From Mycolicibacillus koreensis (GTDB lineage Bacteria > Actinomycetota > Actinomycetes > Mycobacteriales > Mycobacteriaceae): a stretch of 60,733 nucleotides of DNA. Numbering within the stretch: the stretch's first letter is position 1; every line of letters starts with the position of its first letter. Shown piece after piece: positions 18,544 to 26,809 of the stretch. The stretch lies in contig NZ_NCXO01000023.1 in NCBI RefSeq assembly GCF_002104795.1, positions 1 to 60,733 on the forward strand, in the 5' to 3' direction. The notes beneath the pieces were generated by a model. It was given only the letters and a program-made list of their open reading frames with translations. It was not told the DNA's origin and searched no databases. A program made the position numbers and the translations under genes.

Positions 18544-19158
18544 CTAGACTCCTTCTGGGGTTGATTGCGGGGTTGATTGCGGGGCGGTGATCCCGCCCAA
18601 CACGATCGCGAGGTATTTGCGGCCCACCTGTTCGGCGGTGTAGGGCCCGCCCGGGGAGTACCAGCGCACCGACCCCCAGGTGGTGTCGCGGATGAACCGG
18701 TAGACCAGATCGACGTCGAGGTCGGCGCGGAACGCACCGGCGGCGATGCCCTCGGTGAGCACGTCGACCCACATCCGCCGCTGTTGGCGGTTGCGTTCCT
18801 CCAGGTAGGCGAAGCGGGGCTGGGTGGAGAGCCGTTTGGCCTCGTCCTGGTAGATGACGACCTGGGCGTGGCGGTGCTCGATCGCCTCGAACGACGCCAT
18901 GAACAGTCCCCGCAGGCGGGCCAGCGGGTTCGGCTGTTCGGCGACGATCTGCTGGTAGCGGGTGAACAGCCAGTCCAAGAAGCTGCGCAGCACCTCGTCG
19001 ACCATCTCCTCCTTGGAGGAGAAGTGGTGATAGAGGCTGCCGGAGAGGATTCCGGCGCCGTCGGCGATGTCGCGCACGGTGGTGGCCCGCAGACCCCGTT
19101 CGGCGAACATCTCCGCCGCCAGGTCCAGCAGTTCCTCCCTGCGACTCATCGCTGTCAT
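18544..19158 (-). CDS. kstR2: TetR-family repressor KstR2
   Basis: Rv3557c orthologue; represses the HIP (C/D ring) regulon and is released by HIP-CoA. 204 residues: TetR HTH at about 20-60 (TTVRDIADGAGILSGSLYHHFSSKEEM), then the ligand domain with conserved FEAIEH, WVDVL and FIRDTTW. A second ATG at 19149 is possible. The C terminus ends with QSTPQSTP from a 12-bp duplication. It is placed inside the fadE30 operon, under a KstR2 operator, so it is autoregulated. Confidence 0.95.
   Translation of the reverse strand: MTAMSRREELLDLAAEMFAERGLRATTVRDIADGAGILSGSLYHHFSSKEEMVDEVLRSFLDWLFTRYQQIVAEQPNPLARLRGLFMASFEAIEHRHAQVVIYQDEAKRLSTQPRFAYLEERNRQQRRMWVDVLTEGIAAGAFRADLDVDLVYRFIRDTTWGSVRWYSPGGPYTAEQVGRKYLAIVLGGITAPQSTPQSTPEGV
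18557..18580 (-). repeat. 12-bp tandem duplication at the 3' end of kstR2
   Basis: Two exact copies of GGGGTTGATTGC (plus-strand reading). On the coding strand this gives the doubled Gln-Ser-Thr-Pro near the C terminus. Confidence 0.9.
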
Positions 19159-19165
19159 GGCCGGC

Positions 19166-19960
19166 TCACGGGTGCTGGGAGGACACCGAGATCACTTCAC
19201 CGGTCAGGTAGCTGGAGTAGCCGCTGGCCAAGAACGCGATGGTGGCGGCGACCTCCCACGGCTCGGCGGCCCGCCCGAACGCCTCGCCCTCGGCGAGCCG
19301 GTCCAGCAGCTCGGTGGAGCTGGTCTTCTCCAGGAACTTGTGCCGGGCGATCGACGGGGAGACCGCGTTGATGCGCACCCCGTACTCGGCGGCCTCGATC
19401 GCCGAGCACCGGGTCAGCGCCATCACCCCGGCCTTGGCGGCGGCGTAGTGCGACTGCGAGTGCTGGGCGCGCCAGCCCAGCACGCTGGCGTTGTTGACGA
19501 TCACCCCGCCGTGCCCGGCGTCACGGAAATACCGCAGCGCGGCGCGGGTGGCGCGCATCACCGAGGTCAGCGACACGTTGAGCACCCGGTCCCATTCCTC
19601 GTCGCTCATCTCCACCACCGGGGTCTGCCCACCCAGCCCGGCATTGTTGACCAGCACGTCGAGGCGGCCGAGGCGGGCGGTGGTCGAGGCGATCAACGCG
19701 TCGACCTGCGCGGTGGAGGTGACGTCGGCCACCACCGACTCGACCCGGCCCAGGTCCAGGGCGGCCAGCGCGTCGCGGGTCTCGCCGAGCCGGCGCTCGT
19801 GGTGGTCGGAGACCATCACGTCGGCGCCCTCGGCCAGGGCGCGGCGGGCCACCGCCGAGCCGATCCCGGTGCCGGCCGCGGCGGTGACCACCACGACCTT
19901 GCCGGTCAGCAGCCCGTGCCCGTCGATCTCGGCCGGTGCCTGACTCAATCCGGTGCTCAT
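19166..19960 (-). CDS. ipdF: Short-chain dehydrogenase IpdF
   Basis: 264 residues (Rv3559c orthologue). Cofactor motif TAAAGTGIGSA, NNAGLGG, active-site Ser in NNASVLGW and Tyr/Lys in YAAAKAG. It is proposed to act on the ring hydroxyl of HIP-CoA-derived intermediates; which step I leave open. Start ATG 19960 overlaps the fadE30 stop (ATGA), and the stop lies 7 bp before kstR2. Confidence 0.92.
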   Translation of the reverse strand: MSTGLSQAPAEIDGHGLLTGKVVVVTAAAGTGIGSAVARRALAEGADVMVSDHHERRLGETRDALAALDLGRVESVVADVTSTAQVDALIASTTARLGRLDVLVNNAGLGGQTPVVEMSDEEWDRVLNVSLTSVMRATRAALRYFRDAGHGGVIVNNASVLGWRAQHSQSHYAAAKAGVMALTRCSAIEAAEYGVRINAVSPSIARHKFLEKTSSTELLDRLAEGEAFGRAAEPWEVAATIAFLASGYSSYLTGEVISVSSQHP

Positions 19961-21120
19961 CCCTTCGCCTCCCGGGGTAGGCCGAGAACACGCTCGGCGA
20001 TGATGTTGCGCTGAATCTCGTTGGAGCCGCCGTAGATGGTGTCCGAGCGGGTGAACAAATACAGCCGCTGCCACTCGTCGAACGCGGGATCGCCGCCGTC
20101 GGCGTCACCGAGCACCAGCCCGGGTTTGCCGATGATGTCCATCGCCAGATCACCCAGGTCGCGGTGCCAGTTGGCCCACAGCAGCTTCGAGACGTTGTCC
20201 TGCCCGGGCTGCTCGACGTCCATGGTGGCCAGCGCATAGGAGCGCATCACCCGCAGCCCCACCCACGACCGGGTGAGCCGCTCGGCGATCGCCGGGTCGT
20301 CGGCGGCGCCGGTGCGCTGCGCGAGCTCGGCGAGCGCGGTGAGTTCACGGGCGTAGCGGATCTGCTGGCCGAGCGTGGAGACACCGCGTTCGAAGGTCAG
20401 CGTGCCCATCGCGACCTTCCAGCCGTCGCCGGGCTCGCCGACCACCAGGTCGGCGTCGGTGACCGCGTCATCGAAGAACACCTCGTTGAACTCCGAGGTG
20501 CCGGTGAGCTGGTTGATCGGGCGGATCTGCACGCCGGGCTGGTCCAGCGGCACCAGCAGGTAGGACAGCCCGGCGTGGCGCTTTGAGCCCTTCTCGGTGC
20601 GGGCGATGACGAAACACCACTGCGACAGGTGCGCCAGCGACGTCCACACCTTCTGGCCGTTGATGACCCAGCGGTCGCCGTCCAGGACCGCGGTGGTGGC
20701 GACGTTGGCCAAATCGGATCCGGCGTCGGGTTCGGAGTAGCCCTGGCACCACAGCTCGGTGACGTCGCGGATGCCGGGCAGGAAACGCTGCTGCTGGGCG
20801 GGGGTGCCGAACGCGATCAGGGTCGGGCCGAGCAACTCCTCGCCGAGGTGGTTGACCTTGTCGGGGGCATCGGCGCGGGCGTACTCCTCGTAGAACGCCA
20901 CCCGGTGGGCCACCGACAGTCCCCGCCCGCCGTGCTCGACCGGCCAGCCCAGGCAGGTCAGCCCGGCCGCGGCCAGGTGCCGATTCCAGGCCAGCCGCTC
21001 CTCGAACGCCTCGTGTTCGCGCCCCGGACCGCCCAGCCCCTTGAGCTCGGCGAATTCGCCGACCAGGTTGTCGGCCAGCCACTGCCGGACCTCGGCCCGG
21101 AACTCCTCGACCTCTTGCAC
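19957..21120 (-). CDS. fadE30: Acyl-CoA dehydrogenase FadE30
   Basis: Rv3560c orthologue; first dehydrogenation of HIP-CoA propionate side chain. 387 residues from the GTG at 21120. ACAD signatures: WCQGYSEPDAGSDLA, NGQKVWTSLAH, WHRDLGDLAMDIIGKPG, GGSNEIQRNIIAERVLGLPR. The start lies 6 nt after TAGCCT, itself 4 bp from a KstR2 operator, so the transcript appears leaderless and repressed by KstR2. Confidence 0.93.
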   Translation of the reverse strand: MQEVEEFRAEVRQWLADNLVGEFAELKGLGGPGREHEAFEERLAWNRHLAAAGLTCLGWPVEHGGRGLSVAHRVAFYEEYARADAPDKVNHLGEELLGPTLIAFGTPAQQQRFLPGIRDVTELWCQGYSEPDAGSDLANVATTAVLDGDRWVINGQKVWTSLAHLSQWCFVIARTEKGSKRHAGLSYLLVPLDQPGVQIRPINQLTGTSEFNEVFFDDAVTDADLVVGEPGDGWKVAMGTLTFERGVSTLGQQIRYARELTALAELAQRTGAADDPAIAERLTRSWVGLRVMRSYALATMDVEQPGQDNVSKLLWANWHRDLGDLAMDIIGKPGLVLGDADGGDPAFDEWQRLYLFTRSDTIYGGSNEIQRNIIAERVLGLPREAKG

Positions 21121-21126
21121 CCCTGT

Positions 21127-21132
21127 AGGCTA
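21127..21132 (-). promoter_or_regulatory. -10 element, leaderless fadE30 promoter
   Basis: TAGCCT on the minus strand, 6 nt from the GTG of fadE30 and 4 bp from the KstR2 operator. Confidence 0.5.
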
Positions 21133-21136
21133 ACCT

Positions 21137-21150
21137 ACCAAGCACTTGCT
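21137..21150. promoter_or_regulatory. KstR2 operator between fadE30 and fadD3
   Basis: ACCAAGCACTTGCT matches AnCAAGnnCTTGnT at every fixed position. It controls the leftward fadE30-ipdF-kstR2-fadA6 and rightward fadD3-fadE31-33 units. Confidence 0.9.
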
Positions 21151-21206
21151 TTGTTAGCCCACTTGCTGTGTGAGCCCGTGCTGGGCGGAGAATTCCGAGG
21201 AGCGTC

Positions 21207-22736
21207 ATGACGAGCGATCCGCGGACCACCCCTGCGGTGCTCGACCGGATCGCCGCGGAGTTGCCCGACGCGCCCGCGGTGCTCGACACCGACCGTCGGC
21301 TTTCCTACGCGCAGCTGCGCACCGAGGTCCGCCGGGCGGCCGCCGCGCTGATCGCCGCCGGCGTCCATCCCGGGGATCGGGTGGCGATCTGGTCGCCGAA
21401 CACCTGGCATTGGGTGGTGGCCGCGCTGGGCATCCACTACGCCGGCGCGGTCATGGTGCCGTTGAACACCCGCTACACCGCCGCCGAGGCGACCGACATC
21501 CTGGCCCGCACCGAGACGCCGCTGCTGTTTGCCGCGGGCCGTTTCCTCGGCGCCGACCGGGCGGGCGACCTCGACCCGGCCGCGCTGCCGGCGCTGCGCA
21601 CGATCGTGCGGGTGCCGGTGGAGGCCGACGACGGCACCTGGGCGGCGTTCCTCGCCGGCGGGTCGGCGGTCGCCGAGGCCGAGGTCGACGCCCGGGCCGC
21701 GCAGGTCGGCGCCGACGACGTCGCCGACATCCTGTTCACCTCCGGCACCACCGGCCGCAGCAAGGGCGTGCTCTGCGCGCACCGGCAGTCGCTGGCCGGT
21801 GCCGCCGCCTGGGCGGCGTGCGGGCAGATGCGCAGCGACGACCGCTACCTGGCGATCAACCCGTTCTTCCACAACTTCGGGTACAAGGCCGGCATCCTGG
21901 CCTGCCTGCAGACCGGGGCGGCGCTGATCCCCGCGATCACGTTCGACCCGGTGGCGGCGATGAGCACGGTCGCCGAGCAGCGGGTCACGGTGCTGCCCGG
22001 CCCGCCGACGATCTATCAGATGCTGCTGGATCATCCGCGCCGCGGCGAGTTCGACCTGACCTCGCTGCGGTTCGCGGTCACCGGCGCGGCGACCGTGCCG
22101 GTGGTGCTTATCGAACGGATGCAGTCCGAACTCGACATCGACGTCGTGCTCACCGCCTACGGGCTCACCGAGGCCAGCGGCTTCGGCACCATGTGCCGCC
22201 CCGACGACGACGCGGTCACCGTGGCCACCACCTGCGGTCGCCCGATCGCCGACTTCGAACTGGCGCTGCACGCCGAGACCAGCGAGGTGCTGCTGCGCGG
22301 GCCGAATGTGATGCTCGGCTACCTCGACGACCCGGCGGCCACCGACGCCGCCATCGACGCCGACGGCTGGTTGCACACCGGCGACGTCGGCACCCTCGAC
22401 GCCGCCGGCAACCTCGCGATCACCGACCGGCTCAAGGACATGTACATCTGCGGCGGGTTCAACGTCTACCCCGCCGAGATCGAGCAGGTGCTCACCCGCC
22501 TGCCCGGCGTCGCCGACGTCGCCGTGATCGGGGTGCCCGACGCACGACTCGGCGAGGTCGGCAGGGCGTTCGTCGTCGCCGCGCCCGGCGCCGACCTCGA
22601 CGAGGCGACGGTGATCGACTACGCCAAACAGCATCTGGCCAACTTCAAGACGCCACGGTCGGTGGCGTTCCTTTCCACGTTGCCGCGCAACCCGGGCGGC
22701 AAGGTGGTCAAACCCCAGTTGAGAGAGATGACCTGA
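21207..22736 (+). CDS. fadD3: HIP-CoA synthetase FadD3
   Basis: ANL-superfamily ligase (Rv3561) that activates the C/D-ring acid HIP with CoA, the entry step of this half of the pathway; its product also induces KstR2. 509 residues. ATP-binding TSGTTGRSKG (P-loop), YGLTEASG, GWLHTGD, and the C-terminal catalytic Lys region RNPGGKVVKPQL. GAGGAG 5 nt upstream gives the ATG good support. Its stop overlaps the fadE31 start. Confidence 0.94.
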   Translation: MTSDPRTTPAVLDRIAAELPDAPAVLDTDRRLSYAQLRTEVRRAAAALIAAGVHPGDRVAIWSPNTWHWVVAALGIHYAGAVMVPLNTRYTAAEATDILARTETPLLFAAGRFLGADRAGDLDPAALPALRTIVRVPVEADDGTWAAFLAGGSAVAEAEVDARAAQVGADDVADILFTSGTTGRSKGVLCAHRQSLAGAAAWAACGQMRSDDRYLAINPFFHNFGYKAGILACLQTGAALIPAITFDPVAAMSTVAEQRVTVLPGPPTIYQMLLDHPRRGEFDLTSLRFAVTGAATVPVVLIERMQSELDIDVVLTAYGLTEASGFGTMCRPDDDAVTVATTCGRPIADFELALHAETSEVLLRGPNVMLGYLDDPAATDAAIDADGWLHTGDVGTLDAAGNLAITDRLKDMYICGGFNVYPAEIEQVLTRLPGVADVAVIGVPDARLGEVGRAFVVAAPGADLDEATVIDYAKQHLANFKTPRSVAFLSTLPRNPGGKVVKPQLREMT

Positions 22737-23884
22737 TGGATCTGCATTTCGACGCTGAGACCGAGGAGTTCCGCGCCGAGGTCCGCGAGTTCCTGGCGGC
22801 CAACACCGCGGCGTTCCCGACCCACTCCTACGACACCGCCGAGGGATTCGAACAGCACCGCCGGTGGGACAGGGTGCTGTTCGACGCGGGGCTGTCGGTG
22901 ATCGCCTGGCCGAAGAAATACGGCGGGCGCGACGCCACCCTGCTGCAGTGGGTGGTGTTCGAGGAGGAGTACTTCCGTGCCGGGGCTCCGGCGCGCGCCA
23001 GCGCCAACGGCACCTCGATGTTGGCGCCGACGCTGTTCGCCCACGGCACCGAAGAGCAACTCGACCGGGTACTGCCGAAAATGGCCTCCGGGGAGGAGAT
23101 CTGGGCACAAGCCTGGTCGGAGCCCGAATCCGGCAGCGACCTGGCGTCGCTGCGGTCGACGGCGACCAAGGTCGACGGCGGCTGGCGGCTCAACGGGCAG
23201 AAGATCTGGAGTTCACGGGCCCCGTTCGGGGAACGCGGATTCGGGCTGTTCCGCTCCGACCCCGAGGCCCAGCGGCACCGGGGGCTGACCTACTTCATGT
23301 TCGACCTGGCCGCCGAGGGTGTGACGGTGCGCGCCATCGAGCAACTCGGCGGGGAGACCGGCTTCGGTGAGATCTTCCTCGACGACGTGTTCGTGCCCGA
23401 CGACGACGTGATCGGCGAACCCCACGAGGGCTGGCGCGCGGCGATGAGCACCTCGAGCAACGAGCGCGGCATGTCGCTGCGCAGCCCGGCCCGCTTCCTC
23501 GTCGGCGCCGAGCGTCTCGCGGCGTTGTGGAAAGCCGGCGGGGGCGACCACGACGAACCGGAGGCGCTCTACGGTGACCGGGTGGCCGACGCCTGGATCA
23601 AGGCGCAGGCCTACCGGCTGCACACCTTCGGCACCGTCACCCGGCTGGCGGCCGGCGGCGAACTGGGCGCCGAATCGTCGGTGACCAAGGTGTTCTGGTC
23701 GGATCTGGATGTGGCGCTGCACCAGAGCGCACTGGACATCCGCGGCGCCGACGGCGAGCTGGCCGACCCGTGGATGCACGGCTACCTGTTCGCACTGGGC
23801 GGGCCGATCTACGCCGGAACCAACGAAATTCAGCGCAACATCATCGCCGAGCGACTGCTGGGCCTGCCCCGGGAGAAGAAGTGA
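22736..23884 (+). CDS. fadE31: Acyl-CoA dehydrogenase FadE31
   Basis: Rv3562 orthologue, 382 residues from ATG 22736 overlapping the fadD3 stop. Motifs: WAQAWSEPESGSDLASL, NGQKIWSSRAPFGERGF, GTNEIQRNIIAERLLGLPR. One of three ACADs in a row that, as in M. tuberculosis, probably combine into hetero-oligomers acting on HIP-CoA derivatives. The gene ends TGA overlapping the GTG of fadE32. Confidence 0.92.
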   Translation: MDLHFDAETEEFRAEVREFLAANTAAFPTHSYDTAEGFEQHRRWDRVLFDAGLSVIAWPKKYGGRDATLLQWVVFEEEYFRAGAPARASANGTSMLAPTLFAHGTEEQLDRVLPKMASGEEIWAQAWSEPESGSDLASLRSTATKVDGGWRLNGQKIWSSRAPFGERGFGLFRSDPEAQRHRGLTYFMFDLAAEGVTVRAIEQLGGETGFGEIFLDDVFVPDDDVIGEPHEGWRAAMSTSSNERGMSLRSPARFLVGAERLAALWKAGGGDHDEPEALYGDRVADAWIKAQAYRLHTFGTVTRLAAGGELGAESSVTKVFWSDLDVALHQSALDIRGADGELADPWMHGYLFALGGPIYAGTNEIQRNIIAERLLGLPREKK

Positions 23885-24849
23885 AATTTGATCTCGACGC
23901 GCAGCAGCGCGACTTCGCCAACAGCATCGACGCGGCGCTGAGCGCCGCCGACGTCCCGACCGCGGTGCGCGCCTTCGGCGCCGGGGACACCGCGCCGGGC
24001 CGGCGGATCTGGTCCCAGCTGGCCGAGCTGGGGGTCACCGCGCTGATGGTGCCCGAACGCCACGACGGTATCGAGGCGCACCCGGTCGACCTGATGGTCG
24101 CCCTCGAGCGGCTCGGCCGCTGGTGTGTGCCCGGCCCGGTCACCGAGTCGATCGCGGTGGCGCCGCTGCTGCTCGCCGGCGCCCCCGACGAGGCCGAGCG
24201 CTGCGCGGCGCTGGCCGCCGGGGACCTGATCGCGACCGTGGCCGCCCCGCCGTCGGTGCCGCGCGCGGTCAACGCCGACATCGCCGGGCTGGTGCTGGCC
24301 GCCGATCCGGACGGGTCGGTCGCCGTCGCCGAGGCCGGCGCCGCCCACGCCTCGGTCGACCCCACCCGCACCGGATTCGAGGTGAGCCCCACCGGGGCAC
24401 GCTGGGACGCCGACACCGCCACCGCCTACGAGTTCGGGGCGCTGGCCACCGCCGCGCAACTGGTCGGGGCCGGAACCGCCCTGCTCGACGCCTCGGTCGA
24501 GTACGCCAAGCAGCGCACCCAGTTCGGCCGGGTGATCGGCTCGTACCAGGCGATCAAACACAAGCTGGCCGATGTCCACATCGCGGTGGAGATGGCCCGC
24601 CCGCTGATCTACGGGGCCGCGTTGTCGCTGGCCGAGGGCAGCGCCGACACCGCCCGCGACGTCAGCGCGGCCAAGGTCGCCGCCGCCGACGCGGCGCTGC
24701 TGGCCGCCCAGTCCGCGCTGCAGACCCACGGCGCGATCGGATTCACCGCCGAGCACGACCTGTCGCTGTGGCTGCTGCGGGTGCAGGCGCTGCGACCGGC
24801 GTGGGGCAATCCGGCCGCCCACCGGCGTCGGGTATTGGAGGCGATCTAG
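23881..24849 (+). CDS. fadE32: Acyl-CoA dehydrogenase FadE32
   Basis: Rv3563 orthologue, 322 residues, shorter than a normal ACAD (about 380), as expected for the partner-type subunit. The N-terminal domain is divergent; the C-terminal helical domain keeps the FAD-contacting pattern (YAKQRTQFGRVIGSYQAIKHKLAD, LQTHGAIGFT). Overlaps fadE31 by 4 bp (GTGA) and ends 2 bp before fadE33. Confidence 0.9.
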   Translation: MKFDLDAQQRDFANSIDAALSAADVPTAVRAFGAGDTAPGRRIWSQLAELGVTALMVPERHDGIEAHPVDLMVALERLGRWCVPGPVTESIAVAPLLLAGAPDEAERCAALAAGDLIATVAAPPSVPRAVNADIAGLVLAADPDGSVAVAEAGAAHASVDPTRTGFEVSPTGARWDADTATAYEFGALATAAQLVGAGTALLDASVEYAKQRTQFGRVIGSYQAIKHKLADVHIAVEMARPLIYGAALSLAEGSADTARDVSAAKVAAADAALLAAQSALQTHGAIGFTAEHDLSLWLLRVQALRPAWGNPAAHRRRVLEAI

Positions 24850-24851
24850 AC

Positions 24852-25817
24852 ATGAGCGAGGAACGTGCGCTGCTGGCCGCGACGGTGGCCGCGCTGGTCG
24901 ACAAACACGCCGGGCCGGAGGCGGTGCGCACCGCGATGGACTCCGAGCGCGGCTACGACGAGGCGCTCTGGACCCTGTTGTGTGAACAGGTCGGGGCCGC
25001 GGCGCTGGTGGTGCCCGAGGAGTTCGGCGGCGCCGGCGGCCAGCTCGGCGACGCCGCCGCGGTGATCGAGGAACTGGGCAAAGCCCTGGTGCCCACTCCC
25101 CTGCTGGGCACCACGCTCGCCGAGTTGGCGCTGCTGGCCGCCGACGAGCCCGATGCCGCGGCGCTGGAGCGCCTCGCCGCCGGGGAGGCGATCGGCACGG
25201 TTGCCCTCGACCCGGACTACGCGCTCAACGGCGACCTGGTCGGGCCCGAGGATGTGGTGATCGGCGTCGAGGACGGCCAACTCGTCCGGTGGGAGACCTT
25301 CGAGGCCACCCCGCTGGCCACCATGGACCCCACCCGCCGGCTCGGCCGGATCAGTCCCGGCACCACCGCCGCAGTGGCCCCCGACCCGGGGATCGGCGAC
25401 TACGCGGCGGTGCTGCTGGCCGCCGAACAGATCGGGGCCGCGGCCCGCTGCCTGGCGCTCACCGTCGACTACACCAAGAGCCGGGTGCAGTTCGGCCGCC
25501 CGATCGGAAGCTTCCAGGCACTCAAACACCGCATGGCCGATCTGCACGTGGCGGTCGCCTCGGCGCGCGCGGTCGTCGCCGACGCCGTCGCGCAGCCCAC
25601 CGCGACGTCCGCCGCTTTGGCCCGGTTCACCGCCAGCGAGGCGTTCAACGCCGTTGCTGCCGAGGCGATTCAGCTGCACGGCGGTATCGCGATCACCTGG
25701 GAGAGTGACATTCAGCTGTATTTCAAACGGGCACACGGCAGTTCGCAGCTGCTCGGCGCGCCGATCGAACAACTGCGCCGTTTGGAAGCCGAGGTGCTCT
25801 CCGCCTCAGTACGGTAG
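24852..25817 (+). CDS. fadE33: Acyl-CoA dehydrogenase FadE33
   Basis: Rv3564 orthologue, 321 residues. A short ACAD paralogue of fadE32 with VDYTKSRVQFGRPIGSFQALKH and AIQLHGGIAITWE in the C-terminal domain; PEEFGGAGG in the N-terminal part. Likely forms a complex with FadE31 or FadE32. The next gene starts 5 bp after its stop. Confidence 0.9.
   Translation: MSEERALLAATVAALVDKHAGPEAVRTAMDSERGYDEALWTLLCEQVGAAALVVPEEFGGAGGQLGDAAAVIEELGKALVPTPLLGTTLAELALLAADEPDAAALERLAAGEAIGTVALDPDYALNGDLVGPEDVVIGVEDGQLVRWETFEATPLATMDPTRRLGRISPGTTAAVAPDPGIGDYAAVLLAAEQIGAAARCLALTVDYTKSRVQFGRPIGSFQALKHRMADLHVAVASARAVVADAVAQPTATSAALARFTASEAFNAVAAEAIQLHGGIAITWESDIQLYFKRAHGSSQLLGAPIEQLRRLEAEVLSASVR
25810..25815 (+). 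promoter_or_regulatory. Possible internal -10 for the amidase gene
   Basis: TACGGT, inside the last codons of fadE33, ends 7 nt before the ATG at 25823. It would give a leaderless transcript in addition to operon read-through. Confidence 0.35.
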
Positions 25818-25822
25818 GGGCC

Positions 25823-26809
25823 ATGTGCACCCGACTGGTTTACCTGGGGCCCGCCGGCAACATCATCACCGGCCGGTCGATGGACTGGAAGCTGGATCTG
25901 ATGACCAACCTGTGGGCGCTGCCGCGCGGTGTCCACCGCCACGGCCAGGCCGGCGACAACTCGATCGAGTGGACCGCCCGCTACGGCAGCGTGGTGGCCA
26001 GTGCCTACGACCTGTGCACCACCGACGGCCTCAACGAGGCGGGATTGTCGGCAAACCTGCTGTGGCTGGCAGAATCCCAGTATCCGGCCCGTGACACCGA
26101 CCGGCCGGGGCTGACGATCGCCGCATGGGCGCAGTACATGCTGGACAACTTCGCCACCGTCGCCGAGGCGGTCACCGCACTGTCCGCCGAGCCGTTCGAC
26201 GTGGTGACCGACGGGGTGCCGGGTGAGCAACGGCTGGCCACCCTGCACCTGTCGCTGTCCGACGCCACCGGCGACTCCGCGATCGTGGAGTACATCGGCG
26301 GGGCGCAGACCATCCACCACCACCGCGACTACCAGGTGATGACCAACTCGCCGATCTTCGCCGAGCAGTTGGCCATCAACACCTACTGGTCCCAGCTCGG
26401 CGGCACCGTGATGCTGCCCGGCACGAACCGGGCCGCCGACCGGTTCGCCCGGGCGGCGTTCTACGTCAACGCCGTACCGAAATCGGAGGATCCGCGCATC
26501 GCGCTGGCATCGGTGTTCAGTGTGGTGCGCAACGTGTCGGTGCCGTTCGGCATCGCCACGCCCGACGAGCCGAACATCTCCTCGACGCGGTGGCGTACGG
26601 TCGCCCACCACACCCGCGGGCTGTACTTCTTCGAATCGGCGCTGACCCCCAACGTGTTCTGGGTGGATCTGAACAAACTCGACTTCGGCGAATCCTCCGC
26701 GGTGCGCAAACTCGATCTCGGCCACGACGAGTCGAACACGTTCGCCGGGGAGAGCTCCGCGGCGTTCGTCGAATCCGAGCCGTTTCAGTTCCTGGGGGTC
26801 CCGCGGTGA
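25823..26809 (+). CDS. Choloylglycine hydrolase-family amidase (bile-salt-hydrolase/penicillin-V-acylase like)
   Basis: 328 residues of the Ntn choloylglycine hydrolase family, which cleaves linear amides such as conjugated bile acids, penicillin V or acyl-homoserine lactones. Met1 is followed by Cys2, the nucleophile freed by Met removal. Arg18 and Asp21 (GRSMDW), Asn175 (MTNSP) and Arg207 (ADRFARA) match known active-site positions; residue 82 is not the Asn usual in bile-salt hydrolases. No signal peptide, so cytoplasmic. It sits between fadE33 and the aminotransferase in the KstR2 operon, where M. tuberculosis has no such gene. A role in freeing conjugated steroid acids is my inference. 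Confidence 0.85.
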   Translation: MCTRLVYLGPAGNIITGRSMDWKLDLMTNLWALPRGVHRHGQAGDNSIEWTARYGSVVASAYDLCTTDGLNEAGLSANLLWLAESQYPARDTDRPGLTIAAWAQYMLDNFATVAEAVTALSAEPFDVVTDGVPGEQRLATLHLSLSDATGDSAIVEYIGGAQTIHHHRDYQVMTNSPIFAEQLAINTYWSQLGGTVMLPGTNRAADRFARAAFYVNAVPKSEDPRIALASVFSVVRNVSVPFGIATPDEPNISSTRWRTVAHHTRGLYFFESALTPNVFWVDLNKLDFGESSAVRKLDLGHDESNTFAGESSAAFVESEPFQFLGVPR

